Shown: positions 49,394 to 61,678 of the stretch, piece after piece | How positions within the stretch are numbered: position 1 is the stretch's first letter | Layout: the number at the start of each line of letters is the position of its first letter | Source of the DNA: Hydractinia symbiolongicarpus | Taxonomy: Eukaryota; Cnidaria; Hydrozoa; Anthoathecata; Hydractiniidae | Assembly: GCF_029227915.1 (NCBI RefSeq) | Contig: NC_079878.1 | Span: forward strand, 4,094,001-4,158,000 | Reading direction: 5' to 3' | DNA: 64,000 nt | Notes under the pieces: generated by a model | Told to the model about the DNA's origin: nothing | The model's input: only the letters and a program-made list of their open reading frames with translations | The model's database searches: none | Program-made: the position numbers and the translations under genes

Positions 49394-52300
49394 TACATGT
49401 TGGTATGTGACCCAACCGTTGTAACTCAAACGGATTGATACCGTTAGAAAGTCAATGAAATGTAGTTTTTGAAACTGTCTCTATTTCTTCAGCGCGAACT
49501 AACGGCTGGGAATGGTCCCACAGTAAAAAATGACTTATTGGACTTAATTTTTAAATAAAACGCTACCACAGTGCCCCGTACAATCGCTGAGTTCCAACAA
49601 TCAAGTCCAATTAAGAAGAATGTTTCTTCTTGTGGTCAAACTGGCTCAATTATCAGATTTATAAGGTCAAACTCCAAAATCAGTTCAATTAAGTCCCACA
49701 GTCATTCGTTTCACTGTTAAAAGCGATGCAACCTAGTAAAATCCGAATACTATCGCTAAATACACGTGGGGATGAATATGTGGCGCAACCGTTGTAACTC
49801 AAACGGATTGAAACCGTTAGAAAATCAATGAAATGTAGTTTTTGAAACTGTCACTATTTCTTCAGCGCGCGATAACGGCTAGGATTAGTCCCACAGTAAA
49901 AAATGACTTATTTACCTAAATTTTTAATAAAGCGCTGCCAAAGCGCCCAGTGTAATCGCTGAGTTCAAGCAACCATGTCAAATTAAGAAGAATGTTATTT
50001 CTTGTAGTCAAACTGGCTAATTTATAACATTTATCAGGTCACAGTCCAAAGTTAGTTCAATTAAGTCCCACAGTCAATCGTTTCACTGTTAAAAGCGATG
50101 CAACCTAGTAATATCAGAATACTATCGCTAAATACATGTTGGTACGAATATGTGACGCAATCGTTGCAACTCAAACTGATTTATACCGCCAAGAAATCGA
50201 TGAAATGTAGTTTTTGAGAGTGTCTCTATTTCTTCAGCACGTGCTAACGGCCAGGATTAGTCCCACAGTAAAAAAAGACATATTTATCTAAATTTTTAAT
50301 TAAAGCACTACCACAGAGCCTAGTGTACTCGCTCAATTCCAGCAATCATGTCGAATTATGAAGAATGTTATTCCTTGGATCCCAATTGGCTCATTTATCG
50401 CATTTACAAGGTCACAGTCAAGAATCAGTTCAATTAAGTCCCACAGTCAATCGTTTCACTGTTAAAAGCGATGCAACCTAGTAATATCCGAATACTATCG
50501 CTAAATACATGTTGGTACGAATATGTGACGCAATCGTTGTAACTCAAACTGATTGATACCGCCAAGAAATCAATGAAATGTAGTTTTTGAGAATGTCTCT
50601 ATTTCTTCAGCACGTGCTAACGGCCAGGATTAGTCCCACAGTAAAAAAAGACATGTTTATCTAGATTTTTAATTAAAGCACTAGCACAGAGCTTAGTGTA
50701 CTCGCTGAATTCCAGCAATCATGTCGAATTAAGAAGAATGGTATTCCTTGGAGCCCAATTGGCTCATTTATCGCATTTACAAGGTCACAGTCCAGAATCA
50801 GTTCAATTAAGTCCCACAATCAATCGTTTTACTGTTAAAAGCGATGGAACCTAGTAATATCAGAACACTATCGCTAAATACATGTTGGTACGAATATGTG
50901 ACGCAACCGTTGTAACTCAAACGGATTGATACCGCCAAGAATTCGATGAAGTGTAGTTTTTAAGAATGTCTCTATTTCCTTAACGCGAACTAACGGTTGG
51001 GAATGGTCCCACAGTAAAAAATGACTTTTTAAAGTTAATTTTTTAATTAAAACGCTACCACAGTGCCCAGTGCAATCGCTGAGATCCAGCAATCAAGTCA
51101 AATTAAGAAGAATGTTACTTTTTGTAGTCAAACTGGCTCATTTATCACATTTATCAGGTCACAGTCCAAGATCAGTTCAATTAAGTCCCACAGTCAATCG
51201 TTTCACTGTTAAAAGCGATGCAACCTAGTAATATCAGAATACTATCGGTAAATACATGTTGGTACGAATATGTGACGCAGCCGTTGTAACTCAAACTGAT
51301 TGATACCGCCAAGAAATCAATGACATGTAGTTTTTGGGAATGTCTCTATTTCTTCAGCACGTGCTAACGGCCAGGATTAGTCCCACAGTAAAAAAAGACA
51401 TATTTATCTAAATTTTTAATTAAAGCACTACCACAGAGCCTAGTGTACTCGCTGAATTCCAGCAATCATGTCGAATTAAGAAGAATGGTATTCCTCGGAG
51501 CCCAATTGGCTCTCTTATCGCATTTACAAGGTCACAGTCCAGAATCAGTTCAATTAAGTCCCACAATCAATCGTTTCACTGTTAAAAGCGATGCAACCTA
51601 GTAATATCAGAACACTATCGCTAAATACATGTTGGTACGAATATGTGACGCAACCGTTGTAACTCAAACGGATTGATACCGCCAAGAAGTCGATGAAGTG
51701 TAGTTTTTAAGAATGTCTCTATTTCTTCAGCGCGTGCTAACGGCCAGGATTAGTCCCGCAGTAAAAAAAGACTTATTTATCTAAATTTTATAATAAAACG
51801 CTACCACAGCGCCCGGTGCAGTCGCTGAGTTCCAGCTATCAAGTAAAATTAAGAAGAATGTTACTTCTTGTAGTCAAACTGGCTCATTTATCACATTTAT
51901 AAGGTCAAAGTCCAAAATCAGTTCAATTAAGTCCCACAGTCAATCGTTTCACTGTTAAAAGCGATGCAACCTATTAAAATCCGAATACTATCGCTAAAAA
52001 CATGTGGGGACGAATATGTGGCGCAACCGTTGTAACTCAAACGGATTGAAACCGTTAGAATGTCAATGAAATGTAGTTTTTGAAACTGTCGCTATTTCTT
52101 CAGCGCGCGATAACGGCTAGGATTGGTCCCACAGTAAAAAATGACTTATTTACCTAAATTTTCAATAAAGCACTACCACAGCGCCCAGTGTAATCGCTGA
52201 GTTCCAGCAATCATGTCAAATTAAGAAGAATGTTATTTGTTGTAGTCAAACTGGCTCATTTATAACATTTATCAGGTCACAGTCCAGAAACAGTTCAATT

Positions 52301-55300
52301 AAGTCCCACAGTCAATCGTTTCACTGTTAAAAGCGATGCAACCTAGTAATATCAGAAAAATATAACTAAGTACATGTTGGTATGTGACCCAACCGTTGTA
52401 ACTCAAACGGATTGATACCGTTAGAAAGTCAATGAAATGTAGTTTTTGAAACTGTCTCTATTTCTTCAGCGCGAACTAACGGCTGGGAATGGTCCCACAG
52501 TAAAAAATGACTTATTGGACTTAATTTTTAAATAAAACGCTACCACAGTGCCCCGTACAATCGCTGAGTTCCAACAATCAAGTCCAATTAAGAAGAATGT
52601 TTCTTCTTGTGGTCAAACTGGCTCAATTATCAGATTTATAAGGTCAAACTCCAAAATCAGTTCAATTAAGTCCCACAGTCATTCGTTTCACTGTTAAAAG
52701 CGATGCAACCTAGTAAAATCCGAATACTATCGCTAAATACACGTGGGGATGAATATGTGGCGCAACCGTTGTAACTCAAACGGATTGAAACCGTTAGAAA
52801 ATCAATGAAATGTAGTTTTTGAAACTGTCACTATTTCTTCAGCGCGCGATAACGGCTAGGATTAGTCCCACAGTAAAAAATGACTTATTTACCTAAATTT
52901 TTAATAAAGCGCTGCCAAAGCGCCCAGTGTAATCGCTGAGTTCAAGCAACCATGTCAAATTAAGAAGAATGTTATTTCTTGTAGTCAAACTGGCTAATTT
53001 ATAACATTTATCAGGTCACAGTCCAAAGTTAGTTCAATTAAGTCCCACAGTCAATCGTTTCACTGTTAAAAGCGATGCAACCTAGTAATATCAGAATACT
53101 ATCGCTAAATACATGTTGGTACGAATATGTGACGCAATCGTTGCAACTCAAACTGATTTATACCGCCAAGAAATCGATGAAATGTAGTTTTTGAGAGTGT
53201 CTCTATTTCTTCAGCACGTGCTAACGGCCAGGATTAGTCCCACAGTAAAAAAAGACATATTTATCTAAATTTTTAATTAAAGCACTACCACAGAGCCTAG
53301 TGTACTCGCTCAATTCCAGCAATCATGTCGAATTATGAAGAATGTTATTCCTTGGATCCCAATTGGCTCATTTATCGCATTTACAAGGTCACAGTCAAGA
53401 ATCAGTTCAATTAAGTCCCACAGTCAATCGTTTCACTGTTAAAAGCGATGCAACCTAGTAATATCCGAATACTATCGCTAAATACATGTTGGTACGAATA
53501 TGTGACGCAATCGTTGTAACTCAAACTGATTGATACCGCCAAGAAATCAATGAAATGTAGTTTTTGAGAATGTCTCTATTTCTTCAGCACGTGCTAACGG
53601 CCAGGATTAGTCCCACAGTAAAAAAAGACATGTTTATCTAGATTTTTAATTAAAGCACTAGCACAGAGCTTAGTGTACTCGCTGAATTCCAGCAATCATG
53701 TCGAATTAAGAAGAATGGTATTCCTTGGAGCCCAATTGGCTCATTTATCGCATTTACAAGGTCACAGTCCAGAATCAGTTCAATTAAGTCCCACAATCAA
53801 TCGTTTTACTGTTAAAAGCGATGGAACCTAGTAATATCAGAACACTATCGCTAAATACATGTTGGTACGAATATGTGACGCAACCGTTGTAACTCAAACG
53901 GATTGATACCGCCAAGAATTCGATGAAGTGTAGTTTTTAAGAATGTCTCTATTTCCTTAACGCGAACTAACGGTTGGGAATGGTCCCACAGTAAAAAATG
54001 ACTTTTTAAAGTTAATTTTTTAATTAAAACGCTACCACAGTGCCCAGTGCAATCGCTGAGATCCAGCAATCAAGTCAAATTAAGAAGAATGTTACTTTTT
54101 GTAGTCAAACTGGCTCATTTATCACATTTATCAGGTCACAGTCCAAGATCAGTTCAATTAAGTCCCACAGTCAATCGTTTCACTGTTAAAAGCGATGCAA
54201 CCTAGTAATATCAGAATACTATCGGTAAATACATGTTGGTACGAATATCTGACGCAGCCGTTGTAACTCAAACTGATTGATACCGCCAAGAAATCAATGA
54301 CATGTAGTTTTTGGGAATGTCTCTATTTCTTCAGCACGTGCTAACGGCCAGGATTAGTCCCACAGTAAAAAAAGACATATTTATCTAAATTTTTAATTAA
54401 AGCACTACCACAGAGCCTAGTGTACTCGCTGAATTCCAGCAATCATGTCGAATTAAGAAGAATGGTATTCCTCGGAGCCCAATTGGCTCTCTTATCGCAT
54501 TTACAAGGTCACAGTCCAGAATCAGTTCAATTAAGTCCCACAATCAATCGTTTCACTGTTAAAAGCGATGCAACCTAGTAATATCAGAACACTATCGCTA
54601 AATACATGTTGGTACGAATATGTGACGCAACCGTTGTAACTCAAACGGATTGATACCGCCAAGAAGTCGATGAAGTGTAGTTTTTAAGAATGTCTCTATT
54701 TCTTCAGCGCGTGCTAACGGCCAGGATTAGTCCCGCAGTAAAAAAAGACTTATTTATCTAAATTTTATAATAAAACGCTACCACAGCGCCCGGTGCAGTC
54801 GCTGAGTTCCAGCTATCAAGTAAAATTAAGAAGAATGTTACTTCTTGTAGTCAAACTGGCTCATTTATCACATTTATAAGGTCAAAGTCCAAAATCAGTT
54901 CAATTAAGTCCCACAGTCAATCGTTTCACTGTTAAAAGCGATGCAACCTATTAAAATCCGAATACTATCGCTAAAAACATGTGGGGACGAATATGTGGCG
55001 CAACCGTTGTAACTCAAACGGATTGAAACCGTTAGAATGTCAATGAAATGTAGTTTTTGAAACTGTCGCTATTTCTTCAGCGCGCGATAACGGCTAGGAT
55101 TGGTCCCACAGTAAAAAATGACTTATTTACCTAAATTTTCAATAAAGCACTACCACAGCGCCCAGTGTAATCGCTGAGTTCCAGCAATCATGTCAAATTA
55201 AGAAGAATGTTATTTGTTGTAGTCAAACTGGCTCATTTATAACATTTATCAGGTCACAGTCCAGAAACAGTTCAATTAAGTCCCACAGTCAATCGTTTCA

Positions 55301-55347
55301 CTGTTAAAAGCGATGCAACCTAGTAAAAGCCGAATACTATCGCTAAA
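49394..55347 (+). repeat. Octamer HOR, 2977 bp, two nearly identical copies
   Basis: Copy 1 monomers start at 49394, 49761, 50133, 50506, 50879, 51253, 51626 and 51999; copy 2 at 52371, 52738, 53110, 53483, 53856, 54230, 54603 and 54976. Every spacing is 2977 bp. Private marks occur in both copies: a 6-bp deletion in box 1 of the first monomer (TTGGTATGTGACCC), GTGCCCCGTACAATCG, TTGCAACTCAAACTGATTTATACC, CTAGCACAGAGCTTAG, and CTATTAAAATCC in the last. Reading the copies side by side I found one difference, G at 51272 against C at 54249. Identity starts near 49314 and ends at 55326. Confidence 0.93.
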
Positions 55348-58300
55348 TACATGTGGGGACGAATATGTAGCGCAACCGTTGTAACTCAAACGGATTGAAA
55401 CCATTACAAAGTCAATGAAGTGTAGGTTTTGAAACTGTTGCTATTTCTTCAGCGCGTAATAACGGCTAGGATTGGTCCCACAGTAAAAAATGCCTTTTTT
55501 ATTTAAGTTTTTTATAAAGCGCTGCCACAACGCCCAGTGTAATCGCTGAGTTCCAGCAATCATGTCAAATTAAGAAGAATGTTATTTGTTGTAGTCAAAC
55601 TGGCTCATTTATAACATTTATCAGGTCACAGTCCAGAAACAGTTCAATTAAGTCCCACAGTCAATCGTTTCACTGTTAAAAGCGATGCAACCTAGTAAAA
55701 GCCGAATACTATCGCTAAATACATGTGGGGACGAATATGTGGCGCAACCGTTGTAACTCAAACGGATTGAAACCGTTAGAATGTCAATGAAATGTAGTTT
55801 TTGAAACTGTCGCTATTTCTTCAGCGCGCGATCACGGCTAGGATTGGTCCCACAGTAAAAAATGACTTATTTACCTAAATTTTTAATACAGCGCTACCAC
55901 AGCGCCCAGTGTAATCGCTGAGTTCCAGCAATCATGTCAAATTAAGAAGAATGTTATTTGTTTTAGTCAAACTGGCTCATTTATAACATTTATCAGGTCA
56001 CAGTCCAGAAACAGTTCAATTAAGTCCCACAGTCAATCGTTTTACTGTTAAAAGCGATGCAACCTAGTAAAAGCCGAATACTATCGCTAAATACATGTGG
56101 GGACGAATATGTGGCGCAACCGTTGTAACTCAAACGGATTGAAACCGTTAGAATGTCAATGAAATGTAGTTTTTGAAACTGTCGCTATTTCTTCAGCGCG
56201 CGATAACGGCTAGGATTGGTCCCACAGTAAAAAATGACTTATTTACCTAAATTTTTAATAAAGCGCTACCACAGCGCCCAGTGTAATCGCTGAGTTCCAG
56301 CAATCATGTCAAATTAAGAAGAATGTTATTTCTTGTAGTCAAACTGGCTCATTTATAACATTTATCAGGTCACAGTCCAGAAACAGTTCAATTAAGTCCC
56401 ACAGTCAATCGTTTCACTGTTAAAAGCGATGCAACCTAGTAAAAGCCGAATACTATCGCTAAATACATGTGGGGACGAATATGTGGCGCAACCGTTGTAA
56501 CTCAAACGGATTGAAACCGTTAGAAAGTCAATGAAGTGTAGGTTTTGAAACTGTCGCTAATTCTTCAGCGCGTAATAACGGCTAGGATTGGTCCCACAGT
56601 AAAAAACGCCTTTTTTATTTAAGTTTTTAATAAAGCGCTGCCACAGCGCCCAGTGTAATCGCTGAGTTCCAGCAATCATGTCAAATTAAGAAGAATGTTG
56701 TTTCTTGTAGTCAAACTGGCTCATTTATAACATTTATCAGGTCACAGTCCAGAAACAGTTCAATTAAGTCCCACAGTCAATCGTTTCACTGTTAAAAGCG
56801 ATGCAACCTAGTAAAAGCCGAATACTATCGCTAAATACATGTGGGGACGAATATGTGGCACAACCGTTGTAACTCAAACGGATTGAAACCGTTAGAATGT
56901 CAAAGAAATGTAGTTTTTGAAACTGTCGTAATTTCTGCAGCGCGCGATCACGGCTAGGATTGGTCCCACAGTAAAAAATGACTTATTTACCTAAATTTTT
57001 AATACAGCGCTACCACAGCGCCCAGTGTAATCGCTGAGTTCCAGCAATCATGTCAAATTAAGAAGAATGTTATTTGTTGTAGTCAAACTGGCTCATTTAT
57101 AACATTTATCAGGTCACAGTCCAGAAACAGTTCAATTAAGTCCCACAGTCAATCGTTTTACTGTTAAAAGCGATGCAACCTAGTAAAAGCCGAATACTAT
57201 CGCTAAATACATGTGGGGACGAATATGTGGCGCAACCGTTGTAACTCAAACGGATTGAAACCGTTAGAATGTCAATGAAATGTAGTTTTTGAAACTGTCG
57301 CTATTTCTTCAGCGCGCGATAACGGCTAGGATTGGTCCCACAGTAAAAAATGACTTATTTACCTAAATTTTTAATAAAGCGCTACCACAGCGCCCAGTGT
57401 AATCGCTGAGTTCCAGCAATCATGTCAAATTAAGAAGAATGTTATTTCTTGTAGTCAAACTGGCTCATTTATAACATTTATCAGGTCACAGTCCAGAAAC
57501 AGTTCAATTAAGTCCCACAGTCAATCGTTTCACTGTTAAAAGCGATGCAACCTAGTAAAAGCCGAATACTATCGCTAAATACATGTGGGGACGAATATGT
57601 GGCGCAACCGTTGTAACTCAAACGGATTGAAACCGTTAGAAAGTCAATGAAGTGTAGGTTTTGAAACTGTCGCTAATTCTTCAGCGCGTAATAACGGCTA
57701 GGATTGGTCCCACAGTAAAAAATGCCTTTTTTATTTAAGTTTTTAATAAAGCGCTGCCACAGCGCCCAGTGTAATCGCTGAGTTCCAGCAATCATGTCAA
57801 ATTAAGAAGAATGTTGTTTCTTGTAGTCAAACTGGCTCATTTATAACATTTATCAGGTCACAGTCCAGAAACAGTTCAATTAAGTCCCACAGTCAATCGT
57901 TTCACTGTTAAAAGCGATGCAACCTAGTAAAAGCCGAATACTATCGCTAAATACATGTGGGGACGAATATGTGGCGCAACCGTTGTAACTCAAACGGATT
58001 GAAACCGTTAGAATGTCAATGAAATGTAGTTTTTGAAACTGTCGCTATTTCTTCAGCGCGCGATAACGGCTAGGATTGGTCCCACAGTAAAAAATGACTT
58101 ATTTACCTAAATTTTTAATAAAGCGCTACCACAGCGCCCAGTGTAATCGCTGAGTTCCAGCAATCATGTCAAATTAAGAAGAATGTTATTTCTTGTAGTC
58201 AAACTGGCTCATTTATAACATTTATCAGGTCACAGTCCAGAAACAGTTCAATTAAGTCCCACAGTCAATCGTTTCACTGTTAAAAGCGATGCAACCTAGT

Positions 58301-58695
58301 AAAAGCCGAATACTATCGCTAAATACATGTGGGGACGAATATGTGGCGCAACCGTTGTAACTCAAACAGATTGAAACCGTTAGAAAGTCAATGAAGTGTA
58401 GGTTTTGAAACTGTCGCTAATTCTTCAGCGCGTAATAACGGCTAGGATTGGTCCCACAGTAAAAAATGCCTTTTTTATTTAAGTTTTTAATAAAGCGCTG
58501 CCACAGCGCCCAGTGTAATCGCTGAGTTCCAGCAATCATGTCAAATTAAGAAGAATGTTATTTCTTGTAGTCAAACTGGCTCATTTATAACATTTATCAG
58601 GTCACAGTCCAAAGTTTGTTCAATTAAGTCCAACAGTCAATCGTTTCACTGTTAAAAGCGATGCAACCTAGTAATATCAGAATACTATCGCTAAA
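55348..58695 (+). repeat. Trimer HOR P-Q-R, 1116 bp: PQR, PQR, PR, P
   Basis: Monomer starts: 55348 (P), 55720 (Q), 56092 (R), 56464 (P), 56836 (Q), 57208 (R), 57580 (P), 57952 (R) and 58324 (P); every spacing is 372 bp. P has GTGTAGGTTTTG, GCGTAATAACGG and GCCTTTTTTATTTAAG. Q has GAATGTCAA, GCGCGATCACGG and TTAATACAGCG. R has GAATGTCAATG, GCGCGATAACGG and TTAATAAAGCG. All share GTGGCGCAACC (GTAGCG in the first P, GTGGCACAACC at 56836) and CTAGTAAAAGCCG. Q is absent from the third unit. The last octamer monomers (51999, 54976) are R-like, so this trimer probably grew from the octamer edge. Confidence 0.92.
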
Positions 58696-60933
58696 TACAT
58701 GTTGGTACGAATATGTGACGCAATCGTTGTAACTCAAACTGATTGATACCGCCAAGAAATCGATGAAATGTAGTTTTTGAGAATGTCTCTATTTCTTCAG
58801 CACGTGCTAACGGCCAGGATTAGTCCCACAGTAAAAAAAGACATATTTATCTAAATTTTTAATTAAAGCACTACCACAAAGCCTAGTGTACTCGCTCAAT
58901 TCCAGCAATCATGTCGAATTATGAAGAATGTTATTCCTTGGAGCCCAATTGGCTCATTTATCGCATTTACAAGGTCACAGTCAAGAATCAGTTCAATTAA
59001 GTCCCACAGTCAATCGTTTCACTGTAAAAAGCGATGCAACTTGGTCACATCGGAAAAAAATCACTAAATACATTTTGGTACGAATATGTGACGCGAGCGT
59101 TGTAACTCAAACGAATTAACACCATTAGAAAGTCAATAAAATTTAATTTTTAAAACTGTGTCTGTTTCTTCAGCGCGAACTAACAACTGGGATTGCTCCC
59201 ACAATGAAAAATGACTTATTTAACTTAATTTTTAAATAAAACTCTACCACAGCGCCCAGTGCAATCGCTGAGTTCCAGCAATCAAGTCAAATTAAGAAGA
59301 ATGGTATTCCTCGGAGCCCAATTGGTTCATTTATCGCATTTACAAGGTCACAGTCCAGAATCAGCTCAATTAAGTCCCACAATCAATCGTTTCACTGTTA
59401 AAAGCGATGCAACCTAGTAATATCAGAACACTATCGCTAAATACATGTTGGTACGAATATGTGACGCAACCGTTGTAACTCAAACGGATTGATGCCGCCA
59501 AGAAGTCGATGAAGTATAGTTTTTGAAACCGTCTCTATTTCTTCAGCGCGTGCTAACGGCCAGGATTAGTCCCGCAGTAAAAAAAGACTTATTTATCTAA
59601 ATTTTTTAATAAAACGCTACCACAGTGCCCAGTGCAATCGCTGAGTTCCAGCAATCAAGTCAAATTAAGAAGAATGTTATTTCTTGTAGTCAAACGGGCT
59701 CATTTATAACATTTATCAGGTCACAGTCCAAAGTTTGTTCAATTAAGTCCCACAGTCAATCGTTTCACTGTTAAAAGCGATGCAAACTAGTAATATCAAA
59801 ATACTATCGCTAAATACATGTTGGTACGAATATGTGACGCAATCGTTGTAACTCAAACTGATTGATACCGCCAAGAAATCGATGAAATGTAGTTTTTGAG
59901 AATGTCTCTATTTCTTCAGCACGTGCTAACGGCCAGGATTAGTCCCACAGTAAAAAAAGACATATTTATCTAAATTTTTAATTAAAGCACTACCACAAAG
60001 CCTAGTGTACTCGCTCAATTCCAGCAATCATGTCGAATTATGAAGAATGTTATTCCTTGGAGCCCAATTGGCTCATTTATCGCATTTACAAGGTCACAGT
60101 CAAGAATCAGTTCAATTAAGTCCGACAGTCAATCGTTTCACTGTTAAAAGCGATGCAACTTGGTCACATCGGAAAAAAATCACTAAATACATTTTGGTAC
60201 GAATATGTGACGCAAGCGTTGTAACTCAAACGAATTAACACCGTTAGAAAGTCAATAAAATTTAATTTTTAAAACTGTGTCTGTTTCTTCAGCGCGAACT
60301 AACAACTGGGATTGGTTCCACAATGAAAAATGACTTATTTAACTTAATTTTTAAATAAAACTCTACCACAGCGCCCAGTGCAATCGCTGAGTTCCAGCAA
60401 TCAAGTCAAATTAAGAAGAATGGTAATCCTTGGAGCCCAATTGGCTCATTTATCGCATTTACAAGGTCAAAGTCCAGAATCAGCTCAATTAAGTCCCACA
60501 ATCAATCGTTTCACTGTTAAAAGCGATGCAACCTAGTAATATCAGAACACTATCGCTAAATACATGTTGGTACGAATATGTGACGCAACCGTTGTAACTC
60601 AAACGGATTGAAACTGCTAGAAAGTCAATGAAAGGTAGTTTTTGAAACTTTCTCTATTTCTTCAGGGCGTGCTAACGGCCAGGATTAGTCCCACAGTAAA
60701 AAAATACTTATTTATCTAAATTTTTAAATAAAGCACTACCACAGAGCCTAGTGTACACGCTGAATTCCAGCAATCATGTCAAATTTAGGAGAATGTTATT
60801 CCTTGGAGCCCAATTGGCTCATTTATCTCATTTACAAGGTCACAGTCAGGAATCAGTTCAATTAAGTCCCACAGTCAATCGTTTCACTGTTAAAAGCGAT
60901 GCAACTTAGTCACTTCGGAAAGAAATCACTAAA
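58696..60933 (+). repeat. Trimer HOR X-Y-Z, 1119 bp, about 1.7 copies
   Basis: Monomer starts: 58696 (X), 59069 (Y), 59442 (Z), 59815 (X), 60188 (Y) and 60561 (different third monomer). X has GCAATCGTTG, AACTGATTGATACC and CAGCACGTGC, and ends AACTTGGTCAC. Y begins TACATTTTGG and has AACGAATTAAC and ACAACTGGGATTG. Z has GATGCCGCC. Equivalent landmarks are 1119 bp apart. The duplicated stretch starts upstream, around 58550, and ends near 60605, where GATGCCGCC of copy 1 is replaced by GAAACTGCTAG. Confidence 0.88.
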
Positions 60934-61678
60934 TACATGTTGGTACGAATGTGTGACGCAAACGTTGTAACTCACACGGATTAACACCGTTAGAAAGTCA
61001 ATGAAATGTAGTTTTTAAAACTGTGTCTGTTTCTTCAGCGCGAACTAACGGCTGGGATTGCTCCCACAGTGAAAAATGACTTATTTAACTTAATTTTTAA
61101 ATAAAACGCTACCACAGCGCCCGGTGCAGTCGCTGAGTTCCAGCAATCAAGTAAAATTAAGAAGAATGTTACTTCTTGTAGTCAAACTGGCTCATTTATC
61201 ACATTTATAAGGTCAAAGTCCAAAATCAGTTCAATTAACTCCCACAGTCAATCGTTTCACTGTTAAAAGCGATGCAACCTAGTAAATTCCGAATACTATC
61301 GCTAAATACATGTGGGGACAAATATGTGGCACAACCGTTGTAACTCAAACGGATTGATACCGTTAGAACGTCAATAAAATGTAGTTTTTGAAACTGTCGC
61401 TATTTCTTCAGCGCGCGATAACAGTTAGGATTTGTCCCACAATAAAAAATGACTTTTTTATTTCAATTTTTAATAAAGCGCTGCCACAGCGCCCAGTGTA
61501 CTCGCTAAATTCCAGCAATCATGTCGAATTAAGAAGAATGGTATTCCTCGGAGCCCAATTGGCTCATTTATCGCATTTACAAGGTCACAGTCCAGAATCA
61601 GCTCAATTAAGTCCCATAGTCAATCGTTTCACTGTTAAAGGCGATGCAACCTAATAATACCAGAATAATATCGCTAAA
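60934..61678 (+). repeat. Two single monomers between trimer blocks
   Basis: Monomers start at 60934 (CACTTCGGAAAG before it, GACGCAAACG, GGGATTGCTCCC) and 61307 (GTGGCACAACC, GCGCGATAACAG, GCTGCCACAG). Neither takes part in a visible higher-order repeat in this window. The second resembles the P/R group in its first half, then switches to GGTATTCCTCGGAGCC. Confidence 0.8.

Noticed and set aside
50874-51092. Minus-strand 72-codon frame repeated at 53851-54069
   Set aside because: Part of the duplicated octamer. Identity reflects recent DNA duplication, not selection.
49394-55347. Assembly error as the sole explanation of the octamer duplication
   Set aside because: Not excluded, but the single base difference between copies and the distinct right-hand continuation make a real duplication at least as likely; kept as a finding with that caveat.
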